Source of the DNA: Reichenbachiella versicolor
Lineage (GTDB): Bacteria; Bacteroidota; Bacteroidia; Cytophagales; Cyclobacteriaceae
Assembly (NCBI RefSeq): GCF_003171675.1
Contig: NZ_QFZQ01000002.1
Coordinates: 620,001 to 684,000 of the forward strand
Length of the DNA: 64,000 nt
Direction of reading: 5' to 3'
How positions within the stretch are numbered: the stretch's first letter is position 1; each line of letters opens with the position of its first letter. The notes under the pieces are model-generated. The model had not been told where the DNA came from and did not search any database. It saw only the letters and a program-made list of their open reading frames with translations. Of the stretch, positions 17,988-27,124 are shown piece after piece. The position numbers and the translations under genes were made by a program.

Positions 17988-19811
17988 CTAATCAAAAAAC
18001 ATCCACCTTACACCAAAATCAAATACACGTCTCATTCCTGGATAAAACGGCACTTCAAAATAGCCACTATCTCGTTGCTGGTTTACATAATTTGACTTAA
18101 CCCAAATACTTATGTTATCTTTTTTCATAACAAAGAAGAGGTCTGCAACAAAATAAGAAGGTGTTCTTAATTCATATTGATTATAAAACTGTTGTGTAAT
18201 TGGATCATACCCCAACCCAAAATATTCAGATTGCCACCTTACATCTAGCCCAAGTTGCATTTCCATATCTCCTTTGAACAGAATATTCGCGTAATACCAC
18301 TTTCCAGAAAGATTCCAATCTGCTATTTGCATTACCTCCGAATTGTCGCCGGCAACATTGTTAAACACTATTTGATTGTCAAAATGAAGATGGTTCCAAA
18401 TTTTAAAATTGGCAATCAAACCATATTTATTTATTAACAATGTCCCAGTGTTTTGGGCTGGTAGTTTATCAGTATTGAAATAAATATAATCTGTCAATGT
18501 AGTAATCTCCGCCTCTGGTTCTAGGAAGACAAATCCAAAATCATAATGCAAAGCACCTTGAATAGAGTTGGCAAAAGTTGAGTTAAAAGCATTATTCCAT
18601 TCATAGTGATTACCCAAATAGCCTTCTACTAAATATGAGGGTCGATAAGTCATACTAGAATACGAAGCTTCAAAAATGTTATTGTGCAAAAAGCTCTTAA
18701 ACTGGTATTGTCCTTCATTCATAAGCTGAACTTCTCCACCAATTTCATTCTTATCATTTAAGTGAAATACAAGATCCCCTCCTAGATAGTACTCAAACTC
18801 TTTTCCATATTCACCTAAATATTGAGTCTTTTGATTCAAAGCACGACGTCTAGCAAAAGCCGTGTAATAAATATGATTGACTACTCGACCTTTAATACCA
18901 AGTTCAATATCCAATTCATCCAACTGAGACTTATCGAATGTAGAATCGGAATCAAAATATGCAAAATCGTAATAATCTCCATCAATAGATAAATCCGAAA
19001 TAAATTGATTTTGTTTTCTGGTTTGCTCTATCGAATTGTAGACTTCAAATGAAGGCATGATGGAGTATTGATGATATAAATAAAAACGCTGCCTAAAATC
19101 TGTATTAGATGTCGCAGAAAGAGCAATAGAAGCATTTCTGTATAAGAAATAATCTTTCGGATCAGGTTCATCAACACCTCCTGTTTCCTCAAATAGTTTA
19201 TGCTCCATTTTGTAAGCATGAAACATCATTTGATATTTCCCTCCTTCAGATCTATGAAAAGTATAAAAATCTAGTTCTGTGTTTTCTGCTTGCTTTTCTC
19301 TTAGACCTGCGGAACCTATTTGTTTATTAGAATTAATTCTATGAATATCAAAGCCAATATTCCATTGAGGATTAATATTTCTAGAGAACTCAAAATCAAC
19401 AGTAGAACGTTGCTTACCTGCAAAAACCGCATTTAAATTGATATATGGAGACTTAGTGTCATAATATCTAAAATTAGAAACCTTCTTGTAATATGGCTCA
19501 TAGGCTGTAAAACCAGTGGTTCTCCCTATCTGATCAGGTAAAGAATAATACATAGGCTGAAGAGCCGTACCATTTACACCTAAATCATAGTATGGCATTT
19601 CATGTTTATACTTCTCCTGAAACCTTTCTAAATCATATAATGATGTATCCATTATATGATAAAGCGTATCACTATGTTTAAGATCAAGAACAGTCTTGTA
19701 TCTAGTAGTTGTAGGTCCATAGACTAGCTTAGTTGAATCATCAAGAATCTGAGCAAAGCTGCTCAATGATATCAACTCTAATAAGATTACAATTAATAAA
19801 AGTTTCTTCAC
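17988..19811 (-). CDS. Putative outer-membrane porin (Porin_10-type)
   Basis: A 607-residue beta-barrel protein. A GTG start overlaps the previous gene by 4 nt and opens the signal peptide MKKLLLIVILLELISLSSFA. The N-terminal mature region (LGVNGTALQPMYYSLPDQIG, then YEPYYKKVSNFRYYDTKSPY) is the hallmark of the Bacteroidota 'putative porin' family. The rest is many amphipathic strands, ending with an aromatic C-terminal residue (RRVFDFGVRWMFFD), as usual for outer-membrane barrels. Substrate is unknown. It lies between a degenerate LpxK-like gene and miaE. Confidence 0.82.
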   Translation of the reverse strand: MKKLLLIVILLELISLSSFAQILDDSTKLVYGPTTTRYKTVLDLKHSDTLYHIMDTSLYDLERFQEKYKHEMPYYDLGVNGTALQPMYYSLPDQIGRTTGFTAYEPYYKKVSNFRYYDTKSPYINLNAVFAGKQRSTVDFEFSRNINPQWNIGFDIHRINSNKQIGSAGLREKQAENTELDFYTFHRSEGGKYQMMFHAYKMEHKLFEETGGVDEPDPKDYFLYRNASIALSATSNTDFRQRFYLYHQYSIMPSFEVYNSIEQTRKQNQFISDLSIDGDYYDFAYFDSDSTFDKSQLDELDIELGIKGRVVNHIYYTAFARRRALNQKTQYLGEYGKEFEYYLGGDLVFHLNDKNEIGGEVQLMNEGQYQFKSFLHNNIFEASYSSMTYRPSYLVEGYLGNHYEWNNAFNSTFANSIQGALHYDFGFVFLEPEAEITTLTDYIYFNTDKLPAQNTGTLLINKYGLIANFKIWNHLHFDNQIVFNNVAGDNSEVMQIADWNLSGKWYYANILFKGDMEMQLGLDVRWQSEYFGLGYDPITQQFYNQYELRTPSYFVADLFFVMKKDNISIWVKSNYVNQQRDSGYFEVPFYPGMRRVFDFGVRWMFFD

Positions 19812-20521
19812 GCCTGATTTGTGAGTATATTAATTCTTAAGCTCTCGCTTAAAATTCTGCCAAAGTTATCATGATCCGATACAATTCTTATTTCATCGTC
19901 AGATATATCTAGCTTTTTTTGAATGTCTAATACTATTACTTGTGACGACGCAATACTTCCAAGCTCAATTAGATCATGTATCTGAGAAAACGACTCTACT
20001 TCATTAACAACTATAAAATCTGCATCTCTTAAAGCTGATAGAGGGTATTTTCTTTTCCCTAAAGGCATTAAACTCTCAGAAATCAATCCTGAAAGTGAAG
20101 TATAAAATACTTTCAAATCTACTCGTACTTCACTATCGAAATCATGATCAATTAAAACCACCAAATCTGGTTTCAAAGCACTATACAGTTCTGAAATAGC
20201 TAATAACAAATGCTTATAGCTATAGACTTGATCTTTATTTTGGATAGGAATAGCGTTGAAGAATGTATTGGAGTTTGTATCCTCAGAACCGTCATACCTT
20301 CGCTTCTGTAAGCATAGGCTATTAGAAAATACTGAACAAGAGACTTTTTCTATATCAAGATTTAAATTATCATTCTTTTCAAATCCACATATAGAAACAA
20401 TCGGAATTTCGAAAGCAACAGATTTCCACGTTCCTTTTTTAAACATAAATTTTCTAAACTGATACCTCCAATCCACCAACATCATTAGTGGTAAAGCGAT
20501 CAATTTCAAGATTACTTTCAT
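19808..20521 (-). CDS. Degenerate LpxK-like protein lacking the P-loop
   Basis: The 237-residue product resembles tetraacyldisaccharide 4'-kinase (LpxK) in fold landmarks but not in catalytic residues. Residues 5-45 match the LpxK membrane-associated start (LKLIALPLMMLVDWRYQFRK, then FEIPIVSICG). The P-loop that should follow (GGTGKT) is replaced by FEKNDNLN. The LDDAFQHR motif has become LIDHDFDSE (123-131). The MPLGKRKYPLSALRDADFIV stretch (152-171) keeps the 'LPxGrlRE...RADiivv' segment. It is about 100 residues shorter than normal LpxK. The reading frame is intact and overlaps the porin start by 4 nt, so it is probably expressed. A kinase role is unlikely; a binding or regulatory role is inference. 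Confidence 0.62.
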   Translation of the reverse strand: MKVILKLIALPLMMLVDWRYQFRKFMFKKGTWKSVAFEIPIVSICGFEKNDNLNLDIEKVSCSVFSNSLCLQKRRYDGSEDTNSNTFFNAIPIQNKDQVYSYKHLLLAISELYSALKPDLVVLIDHDFDSEVRVDLKVFYTSLSGLISESLMPLGKRKYPLSALRDADFIVVNEVESFSQIHDLIELGSIASSQVIVLDIQKKLDISDDEIRIVSDHDNFGRILSESLRINILTNQA

Positions 20522-20568
20522 CCGGCAAAGATTGAAAATTCTCTAAGGCTTCTATTGAATTAAGCAAC

Positions 20569-20576
20569 TATTTTTG
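20569..20576 (+). promoter_or_regulatory. -7 box of the Nif3-like gene
   Basis: TATTTTTG matches TAnnTTTG and ends 4 nt before the ATG at 20581. Transcription would begin at or next to the A of the start codon, so the mRNA is probably leaderless. No -33 TTG was found at normal spacing. Confidence 0.45.
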
Positions 20577-20580
20577 CAAC

Positions 20581-21675
20581 ATGAAAATATCAGAAATAAT
20601 CAAAAAGCTGAATCAATGGGCTCCACCAGCCTATCAAGAATCTTACGACAATGCTACACTGATTGTCGGCAATGATAAAGCCGATTTAACTTCTGCACTC
20701 ATTACTCTCGACTGCACTGAAATGATAGTACAAGAAGCTATTGACAGCGGTGCTAACCTTATTATAGCACATCATCCCATCGTTTTTAAAGGACTCAAAT
20801 CAATTACAGGTAAAAACTATGTAGAACGGACTGTGCTTAAAGCTATTAAAAACGACATAGCCATTTTTGCTATTCACACTAACCTAGATAATATAGATAC
20901 TGGGGTTAGCAAGAAGATAGCGGATATTATTGGACTTGAAAACACAAAAATATTAGCCCCAAAAAAAGAACTACTCACCAAACTTGTAACCTTTATACCT
21001 ATTGAAAATAAGGATGAGGTTCTTCAAAGTATTTTCAAAGCAGGTGCTGGTCAAATTGGCAACTATGATCAATGCAGTTTTCAACTGAATGGAACAGGGA
21101 CTTTTAGAGCCAACGACAATGCTAATCCCTTTGTTGGGAATAAAGGAGAACTCCAAAGAGAACCTGAAACTAGAATCGAAGTCATATTTCCTAGCTTCCT
21201 TCAAAACAAAATTGTTACAGCCTTAAAAAAGTCTCACCCCTATGAAGAGGTGGCTTATTATTTAACTGACCTGCAAAACGAAAATCAAGAGGTTGGATCA
21301 GGAATTGTTGGAGAATTAAGTAAAGAGGTTTCAACAATCGAATTTTTAAAGCTATTAAAAGAAAGGTTCAACTTAGAAATCATAAGACATACTCATATAC
21401 ATGTAGATAAGATAAAAAAAGTAGCTCTGTGTGGAGGTGCTGGCAGTTTTCTATTAAGTAAAGCAAGAGCACAAGGAGCTGACATCTTTATCACGGGAGA
21501 TTTCAAATATCATGAGTTCTTCGATACCGAAGACCAAATCATTATTGCCGACATAGGACACTATGAAAGTGAAGCCTTTACAAAAGACTTGATTTACGAT
21601 TTTTTGAAAGAAAATTTCCCTAATATTGCACTCAATTTGTCAAAATTGAATACAAATCCAATTAAATACTTTTAG
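20581..21675 (+). CDS. Nif3-like dinuclear metal-centre protein
   Basis: A 364-residue member of the NIF3/YqfO/GTP cyclohydrolase I type 2 family, with the central inserted PII-like domain that gives the longer form. Metal-binding segments are visible: IIAHHPIVFKGLK (two His), IFAIHTNLDN, and the C-terminal GADIFITGDFKYHEF and IADIGHYESE. The family forms hexamers; its biochemical role is unsettled. It starts at the ATG four bases after a -7 box. The zinc-ribbon gene follows after 6 nt, a pairing commonly seen in Bacteroidota. Confidence 0.9.
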   Translation: MKISEIIKKLNQWAPPAYQESYDNATLIVGNDKADLTSALITLDCTEMIVQEAIDSGANLIIAHHPIVFKGLKSITGKNYVERTVLKAIKNDIAIFAIHTNLDNIDTGVSKKIADIIGLENTKILAPKKELLTKLVTFIPIENKDEVLQSIFKAGAGQIGNYDQCSFQLNGTGTFRANDNANPFVGNKGELQREPETRIEVIFPSFLQNKIVTALKKSHPYEEVAYYLTDLQNENQEVGSGIVGELSKEVSTIEFLKLLKERFNLEIIRHTHIHVDKIKKVALCGGAGSFLLSKARAQGADIFITGDFKYHEFFDTEDQIIIADIGHYESEAFTKDLIYDFLKENFPNIALNLSKLNTNPIKYF

Positions 21676-21681
21676 ATATAC

Positions 21682-22458
21682 ATGGATAGCACGGTTGCAC
21701 AGAAGCTTGAAGCACTAACGAAACTACAGTCAATTGACTCAGAATTAGATGAAATCATGAAAGTCAGAGGTGCATTGCCAGATGAGGTAATGGATCTTGA
21801 GGACGAAGTGGCTGGATATGAAACTAGAGTGGGCAACCACCAGTCTGCTATTGATGAATTGGAGATAGCAATCACCAACCACAAAACGGCTATAAAAGAT
21901 GCTGAAAAGTTGATCGCTAAGTACGAAGAACAGCAAATGAATGTTCGAAATAATCGAGAGTATGATGCCATCACTAAAGAGGTAGAACTACAACAGCTTG
22001 AGATTCAAATCTTGGAAAAGAGAATAAAAGAAACTCACGCTAAAATCGATGCGAAAAACAACGAAATCGAAGACACTAAAAACTCTCTAGACGAGAGAAA
22101 GAAAGATCTCGAAAATAAGAAAAGTGAATTAGCAACTATCACTTCTGAAAGTGAAGAGGAAGAAGCTAAACTAAGAAAAGGAAGAGACAAAGCTGCTTCT
22201 GTAATCGATGAAAGATTGCTAAATTCTTACAATAAGGTAAGAGGCAATGCAAGAAACGGATTAGCGGTAGTTTCTGTAAAGAGAGGTGCATGTGGCGGAT
22301 GTTTCAATGTTGTCCCTCCACAAAAGCAGGCTGAAGTAAGAGAAAAGAAAAAACTTATCGTTTGTGAGCACTGTGGCAGAATACTTGCTGATGTAGAAGA
22401 AGTTGTTGTAGAGGAGAAGAAACCAGTAAGAAGAAGAAAAGCCGCAGCTAAAAAATAA
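21682..22458 (+). CDS. Coiled-coil protein with C4 zinc ribbon
   Basis: A 258-residue protein with a long antiparallel coiled coil (about residues 5-170, Glu/Lys-rich heptads) and a C-terminal C4-type zinc ribbon: CGGC near residue 203 and CEHC near 227. A basic Lys/Arg tail (RRRKAAAKK) suggests nucleic-acid contact. It belongs to the zf-RING_7/CdsZ-like family found next to Nif3-like genes. A textbook terminator at 22496-22522 ends this Nif3/zinc-ribbon transcript. Confidence 0.88.
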   Translation: MDSTVAQKLEALTKLQSIDSELDEIMKVRGALPDEVMDLEDEVAGYETRVGNHQSAIDELEIAITNHKTAIKDAEKLIAKYEEQQMNVRNNREYDAITKEVELQQLEIQILEKRIKETHAKIDAKNNEIEDTKNSLDERKKDLENKKSELATITSESEEEEAKLRKGRDKAASVIDERLLNSYNKVRGNARNGLAVVSVKRGACGGCFNVVPPQKQAEVREKKKLIVCEHCGRILADVEEVVVEEKKPVRRRKAAAKK

Positions 22459-22468
22459 GGTTAGCTCT

Positions 22469-23968
22469 TTGACAATCAAAAAAAATACAATCATTAAGGT
22501 GAGCATTGCTCACCTTTTTTTGTTTACATACTTTTTTGGTTTTTGTGGTAATAAAGAAATCACAAGACCTCTTCAAAAGGATAAGCATGCGTTGGCTGCT
22601 TATGAGGCTATGCTAGACCTAAGGCTTACTGAAGCACGTACATTACTTGAACATCCTAAAGTAGAATCAGCTCATAAACAGTTTTCAAATAGCCTAGCAG
22701 ATATTATTGAAATCATTTTCAAAGCTGACCAAGCTACATATGACAGTCTTATTAATAACGAAACTGTCTATTTAAACAACTTATCTAACCTTGCAAAAAA
22801 GGATCCTCACAAACTATACTACATGTCCGAAGTAAGAATTCAGTGGGCAGTAGTTAAACTGATGTTTTCAGAAGAAGTAAAAGCTGGATGGTCCCTCAAA
22901 ACAGCCTATGGGGAGATAGAGGATAATATCAAAAGATTCCCAGATTTCGAACCAAACTACAAAGCTTTAGGAAGTCTCAAAATCCTATTTTCGGCAATGC
23001 CTGAAAGTTACCATTGGCTTTTAAACCTTTTTGGTATTGACCCCAATAGTCACGATGGATGGAAGCTTATAAACAAAATTTCTCCTAAAAGCCCTTATTA
23101 CTTAGAGACTTCCATTATTAAAACGCTAGTTTCCACAAACATTATTGGTGATAAAGAAATAGCTCTCAATGAAGTCAAGAGAATGGCTAAACTTTACCCA
23201 AAGAATCAACTTTCAACATACTTTAGAGGCATTACACTCATAAAATATGCCCAAAGTGAAACCGCCCTCCCTTTACTTCAACAAACATCTAATACCGACA
23301 CAAGCCATGTTATCAATCACTATTCCCGATACCAACTGGCTAGTATATACCTTCAAAAACAATCTTATGATTCAGCTAGGCTATGGTTTCAAAACTTCTT
23401 AAATGAATACACGGGCACTAATCTTGTTAAAGATTCTTATTTCAAAATAGGAGTATCTCATTACCTTCAAAAACATACTTTTCGTGCAATGCAGTATTTT
23501 TCGCAAGCAAGAAAAGAAGGTAGCACGAAAGTGGAAGAGGATAAAAATGCATTCTATCTACTAATTCAAAACTCCTACCCCCCATCTTCTCTTTTAAAAA
23601 TTAGATATGCAACAGATGGTGGTTATTTTGATTTGGCAAAACGAGAATTAGAAAATCTAAATGTTAATGATTTCAAATCGTCCAAATACAAAATAGAACT
23701 ACAATACCGAAAAGCTAGACTCTTTGATAAACTTGGAGATATTAAAAATGCTATTCCTTTTTATGAAAAGACTATAGAATTATCAGGTGAGAATAATTGG
23801 TACTTTGCTCCAGCTTCTTGTTTAAACTTAGGTAAATACTATGCATCAATTGAAAAGTACGATTTAGCAAAGAGCTACCTTAAGAAAGTTCTTTCATATA
23901 AAAGACATCAATACAAAGCTGGACTTGATAACAAGGCTAAAGTTGCATTACAAGGGCTACCTAAATAG
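22469..23968 (+). CDS. Secreted TPR-repeat protein
   Basis: Up to 499 residues, with a TTG start and a hydrophobic N-terminal segment (IIKVSIAHLFLFTYFFGF), then about 10 TPR-like helical pairs, clearest at LASIYLQKQSYDSARLWFQN, SHYLQKHTFRAMQYF and ASCLNLGKYYASIEKYDLAK. It is probably periplasmic or a scaffold protein. The N-terminus is uncertain. A strong intrinsic terminator (22496-22522) lies inside the first 18 codons, so either the signal-peptide codons double as a terminator, or translation begins later. Later in-frame options are TTG 22520 and ATG 22610. The frame continues unbroken. Confidence 0.68.
   Translation: MTIKKNTIIKVSIAHLFLFTYFFGFCGNKEITRPLQKDKHALAAYEAMLDLRLTEARTLLEHPKVESAHKQFSNSLADIIEIIFKADQATYDSLINNETVYLNNLSNLAKKDPHKLYYMSEVRIQWAVVKLMFSEEVKAGWSLKTAYGEIEDNIKRFPDFEPNYKALGSLKILFSAMPESYHWLLNLFGIDPNSHDGWKLINKISPKSPYYLETSIIKTLVSTNIIGDKEIALNEVKRMAKLYPKNQLSTYFRGITLIKYAQSETALPLLQQTSNTDTSHVINHYSRYQLASIYLQKQSYDSARLWFQNFLNEYTGTNLVKDSYFKIGVSHYLQKHTFRAMQYFSQARKEGSTKVEEDKNAFYLLIQNSYPPSSLLKIRYATDGGYFDLAKRELENLNVNDFKSSKYKIELQYRKARLFDKLGDIKNAIPFYEKTIELSGENNWYFAPASCLNLGKYYASIEKYDLAKSYLKKVLSYKRHQYKAGLDNKAKVALQGLPK
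22496..22522 (+). terminator. Strong intrinsic terminator after the zinc-ribbon gene
   Basis: AAGGTGAGC (22496-22504) and GCTCACCTT (22508-22516) form a perfect 9-bp stem with an ATT loop, followed by TTTTTGTTT. It sits 38 nt past the zinc-ribbon stop codon and inside the apparent 5' coding end of the TPR gene. Confidence 0.8.
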
Positions 23969-24088
23969 TGTCATATCAAGAAATAACATAATTAAGAAGA
24001 GCAAAGGTGTTCTTACTTCTTTTTTACATTAATTTTCGGGCTATATAAAATATTAACAGACCCAAAAAACCACTACCACACCCAGTAT

Positions 24089-27000
24089 ATGAGTGAGCAA
24101 CTACTAAAAGCCATTATTCACCTACTTGCTATTGTAGCCAAAGAAGATGATGTAACCGAAGATGAAAGACAAGCTATAGTCGACTTTCTACTTGAAAACG
24201 TCAGCAAAAAAGACGTTGACAAGTTTATGAAATTATTCGATCAACTTTCGGAACAAATGGCTGGTGAAAGAAAAGTTTCTTTTAGCGAAGAAAAAGAAAT
24301 CGAGCTCTTGGCAAAACAGGTCAATAAAGAACTTAGCCAACAACAAAAAATTATTGTTCTATTCAAAGTAATGGAGCTAATAATAGCTGATGGTGAAATC
24401 TCAGAACGCGAAGATATTTTACTAGCTGCCATAGGTGAATATCTTAACTTCAAAGAAAGAGAAGTTAAGAGAATCAAAGCTTTCGTTGTTCATAAAAAAG
24501 AACAATACATGAGTGCTGATAATATTTTAATCGTAACACCCAATAAGCAAATTTTAGCTCCTTCTAAGTCAAAGCATATTCAAAGACCTCTTATTGACGG
24601 TATGATGGCTTTTTTCAGGATTCCAGCTTTGGAACTTTACTTTGTTAAATATGTAGGATCACAACAACTTAACCTCAACGGAACACCCCTTAGGTATAAT
24701 AAGATTTATACATTTTCTTCTGGAAGTAGCATCCGGGGAAACGCCATGAAGTCTGTTTATTATAGCGATATAGTATCTACTTATCGAGAAACAACAGACC
24801 AAAAGAAAATTTCGTTCGTTGCTGAAAACATCCAGTTCAAATTTCCAAATGGAACAGTAGGCTTACAAAACATCAATATATCTGAACCTTCAGGTAAACT
24901 CATTGGTCTAATGGGAGGCAGCGGAGCAGGTAAGTCAACTTTGCTTAATGTTCTAAATGGAAACGACACTCCAAATAGAGGGTTTGTTAGAATAAATGGA
25001 ATAGATATTCACAAAGATCCTGAATCAATAGAGGGTATTATCGGATATGTCCCACAGGATGATCTATTAATTGAAGAACTGACAGTCTTTGAAAATTTAC
25101 AATACGCTGCTAAACTATGTTTTTCTAACCTCAGTGATATACAAATCAATGATCTTGTAGAGAAGACTTTAGCAGCACTGGGTTTGATGGCTACCAGGGA
25201 CTTAAAAGTTGGATCACCTTTGGAAAAAACTATCAGTGGTGGACAAAGAAAAAGGTTGAATATTGGTTTAGAATTATTAAGAGAGCCTTCCGTCATGTTC
25301 GTTGATGAGCCCACATCTGGATTATCATCAAGAGACTCTGAAAACATCATGGACTTACTCAAAGAGCTTTCTTTAAAAGGGAAAATGATCTTTGTTGTAA
25401 TTCACCAACCATCATCTGACATTTTCAAAATGTTTGATAAGTTGGTAATTCTTGATGTAGGAGGATACCAAATTTATTATGGCAATCCTGTAGATGCGGT
25501 TGTATATTTCAAAGGGTTAGTTGATTTAATAGATAAAGACTCAGGTTCTTGTATAGAATGTGGCAATGTAAATTCGGAGCAGATATTCAATATTATTGAA
25601 ACAAAAGTAGTTAACGAATATGGAGCCTTTACTGACCAGAGGAAATTTACTCCAAAAGATTGGTACAATTACTTTGTAGACAAGATCAAACTAACGAAAG
25701 CAAAAGAATCTGAGGACAAGCCAGAAAAAACTCTAAAAATACCAAATAGACTAAAACAGCTTACCATTTTTACAAATCGTGACCTAGCAACGAAACTCAG
25801 TAATAAGCAGTATTTAGTCATCAACATGCTACAAGCTCCATTGTTAGCTTTGATTTTAGCATTTATAGTAAGACACACCTCAACAGAATCAGACACTTAC
25901 ATTTTTAGAGAAAACCCTAATATACCTGCATACTTTTTCATGGCGATCATTGTTGCTCTTTTTATGGGACTTACAATAAGCGCTGAAGAAATATTCAAGG
26001 ATCGGAAAATACTAAAAAGAGAAAAATTCTTAAACCTTAGTCGCTGGAGTTACTTGATTTCAAAAATGCTAATTCTCTTCACCATATCTGCGATACAGAC
26101 TTTATTGTTTGTATTAATTGGAGATATCGTACTTGGAATCAAAGGCATGACAATGTCTTTTTGGTTAGTAATGTTCTCTATTTCTTGCTTTGCCAATGTA
26201 CTCGGATTGAATATTTCTTCGGCTTTTAATTCTGCCGTTACTATTTACATTACAATACCGTTATTATTAATTCCTCAGCTCATATTAAGTGGGGTAGTAG
26301 TAAATTTTGACAAGTTGCATCCATTACTAAATCATGAAAGTAAAGTTCCTCTCATAGGAGAACTAATGGCTAGTAAATGGGGATATGAAGCACTCGTCGT
26401 TACTCAGTTCAAAGACAATATCTATACTCGGAATTTTTATGAATATGAGAAAGTATCTTCAGAATCAGAATATGTAAATCTCTACCTCTATCCTGCTATT
26501 GATACAGATCTGAGCTATATAAATAGCCATATTAAGCAACATGGCAAGAAGGATGAAGCGTTAATTAACAAGCACCTTAGCTCAGTCCAGTCCGAACTTA
26601 TTAAAGAAATGGAAGCTAATAGCATACCCAAAAATAAGTTTCCTGAAATTGATGATTTGACCATCGATAGGTATAGTGAAAATACCTACACTGCTACAGT
26701 CAAATTCATGAAAATCATGAAAATCATCTATAATTCCAGAGCCAACAAAGCAAATGATGCGAAAAATGAGCTTAAGAAAACTATGTCTGATACAGATGCA
26801 AAAGAGAAAAAATTGATATCTATGAGACAAAACCATACTAATGAGATGATTGAATTCTTCCTTAAAAACACGAGCAGCAAAGACAGAATAATTGAAACAG
26901 ATAAAGGCTTCGTCCAAAAAATCTATCCTATTTACATGGACTCTGAACCAAGTAGCAAAGTCGACATTCGATCACACTTCTACGCTCCAAAAAAGCATTT

Positions 27001-27124
27001 TGCAGGATTATATTTTGACACGCTATACTTTAATGTATTTATCATATGGCTCATGTCATTAATACTAATTGTAAGTCTATATTTCGACTGGTTTAAAAAA
27101 ATTGTAGAAGTATTCGGTAAGTAA
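24089..27124 (+). CDS. ABCG-type ABC transporter with TerB-like N-terminal domain
   Basis: A 1011-residue half-transporter. Residues 1-140 look like two short TerB-type acidic helical units (VAKEDDVTEDERQAIVDFL, MELIIADGEISEREDILLAA). A linker near 150-235 may be FHA-like. The ATPase has Walker A GLMGGSGAGKST near 274, signature SGGQRKRLNIG near 382 and Walker B VMFVDEPTSG near 402. The C-terminal half has ABC-2/ABCG-type TM helices near 575-740 and a long hydrophilic, partly coiled insertion (about 755-965) before the last TM helix. Substrate is unknown. The YdcF gene overlaps its stop codon (TAATG). Confidence 0.87.
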   Translation: MSEQLLKAIIHLLAIVAKEDDVTEDERQAIVDFLLENVSKKDVDKFMKLFDQLSEQMAGERKVSFSEEKEIELLAKQVNKELSQQQKIIVLFKVMELIIADGEISEREDILLAAIGEYLNFKEREVKRIKAFVVHKKEQYMSADNILIVTPNKQILAPSKSKHIQRPLIDGMMAFFRIPALELYFVKYVGSQQLNLNGTPLRYNKIYTFSSGSSIRGNAMKSVYYSDIVSTYRETTDQKKISFVAENIQFKFPNGTVGLQNINISEPSGKLIGLMGGSGAGKSTLLNVLNGNDTPNRGFVRINGIDIHKDPESIEGIIGYVPQDDLLIEELTVFENLQYAAKLCFSNLSDIQINDLVEKTLAALGLMATRDLKVGSPLEKTISGGQRKRLNIGLELLREPSVMFVDEPTSGLSSRDSENIMDLLKELSLKGKMIFVVIHQPSSDIFKMFDKLVILDVGGYQIYYGNPVDAVVYFKGLVDLIDKDSGSCIECGNVNSEQIFNIIETKVVNEYGAFTDQRKFTPKDWYNYFVDKIKLTKAKESEDKPEKTLKIPNRLKQLTIFTNRDLATKLSNKQYLVINMLQAPLLALILAFIVRHTSTESDTYIFRENPNIPAYFFMAIIVALFMGLTISAEEIFKDRKILKREKFLNLSRWSYLISKMLILFTISAIQTLLFVLIGDIVLGIKGMTMSFWLVMFSISCFANVLGLNISSAFNSAVTIYITIPLLLIPQLILSGVVVNFDKLHPLLNHESKVPLIGELMASKWGYEALVVTQFKDNIYTRNFYEYEKVSSESEYVNLYLYPAIDTDLSYINSHIKQHGKKDEALINKHLSSVQSELIKEMEANSIPKNKFPEIDDLTIDRYSENTYTATVKFMKIMKIIYNSRANKANDAKNELKKTMSDTDAKEKKLISMRQNHTNEMIEFFLKNTSSKDRIIETDKGFVQKIYPIYMDSEPSSKVDIRSHFYAPKKHFAGLYFDTLYFNVFIIWLMSLILIVSLYFDWFKKIVEVFGK

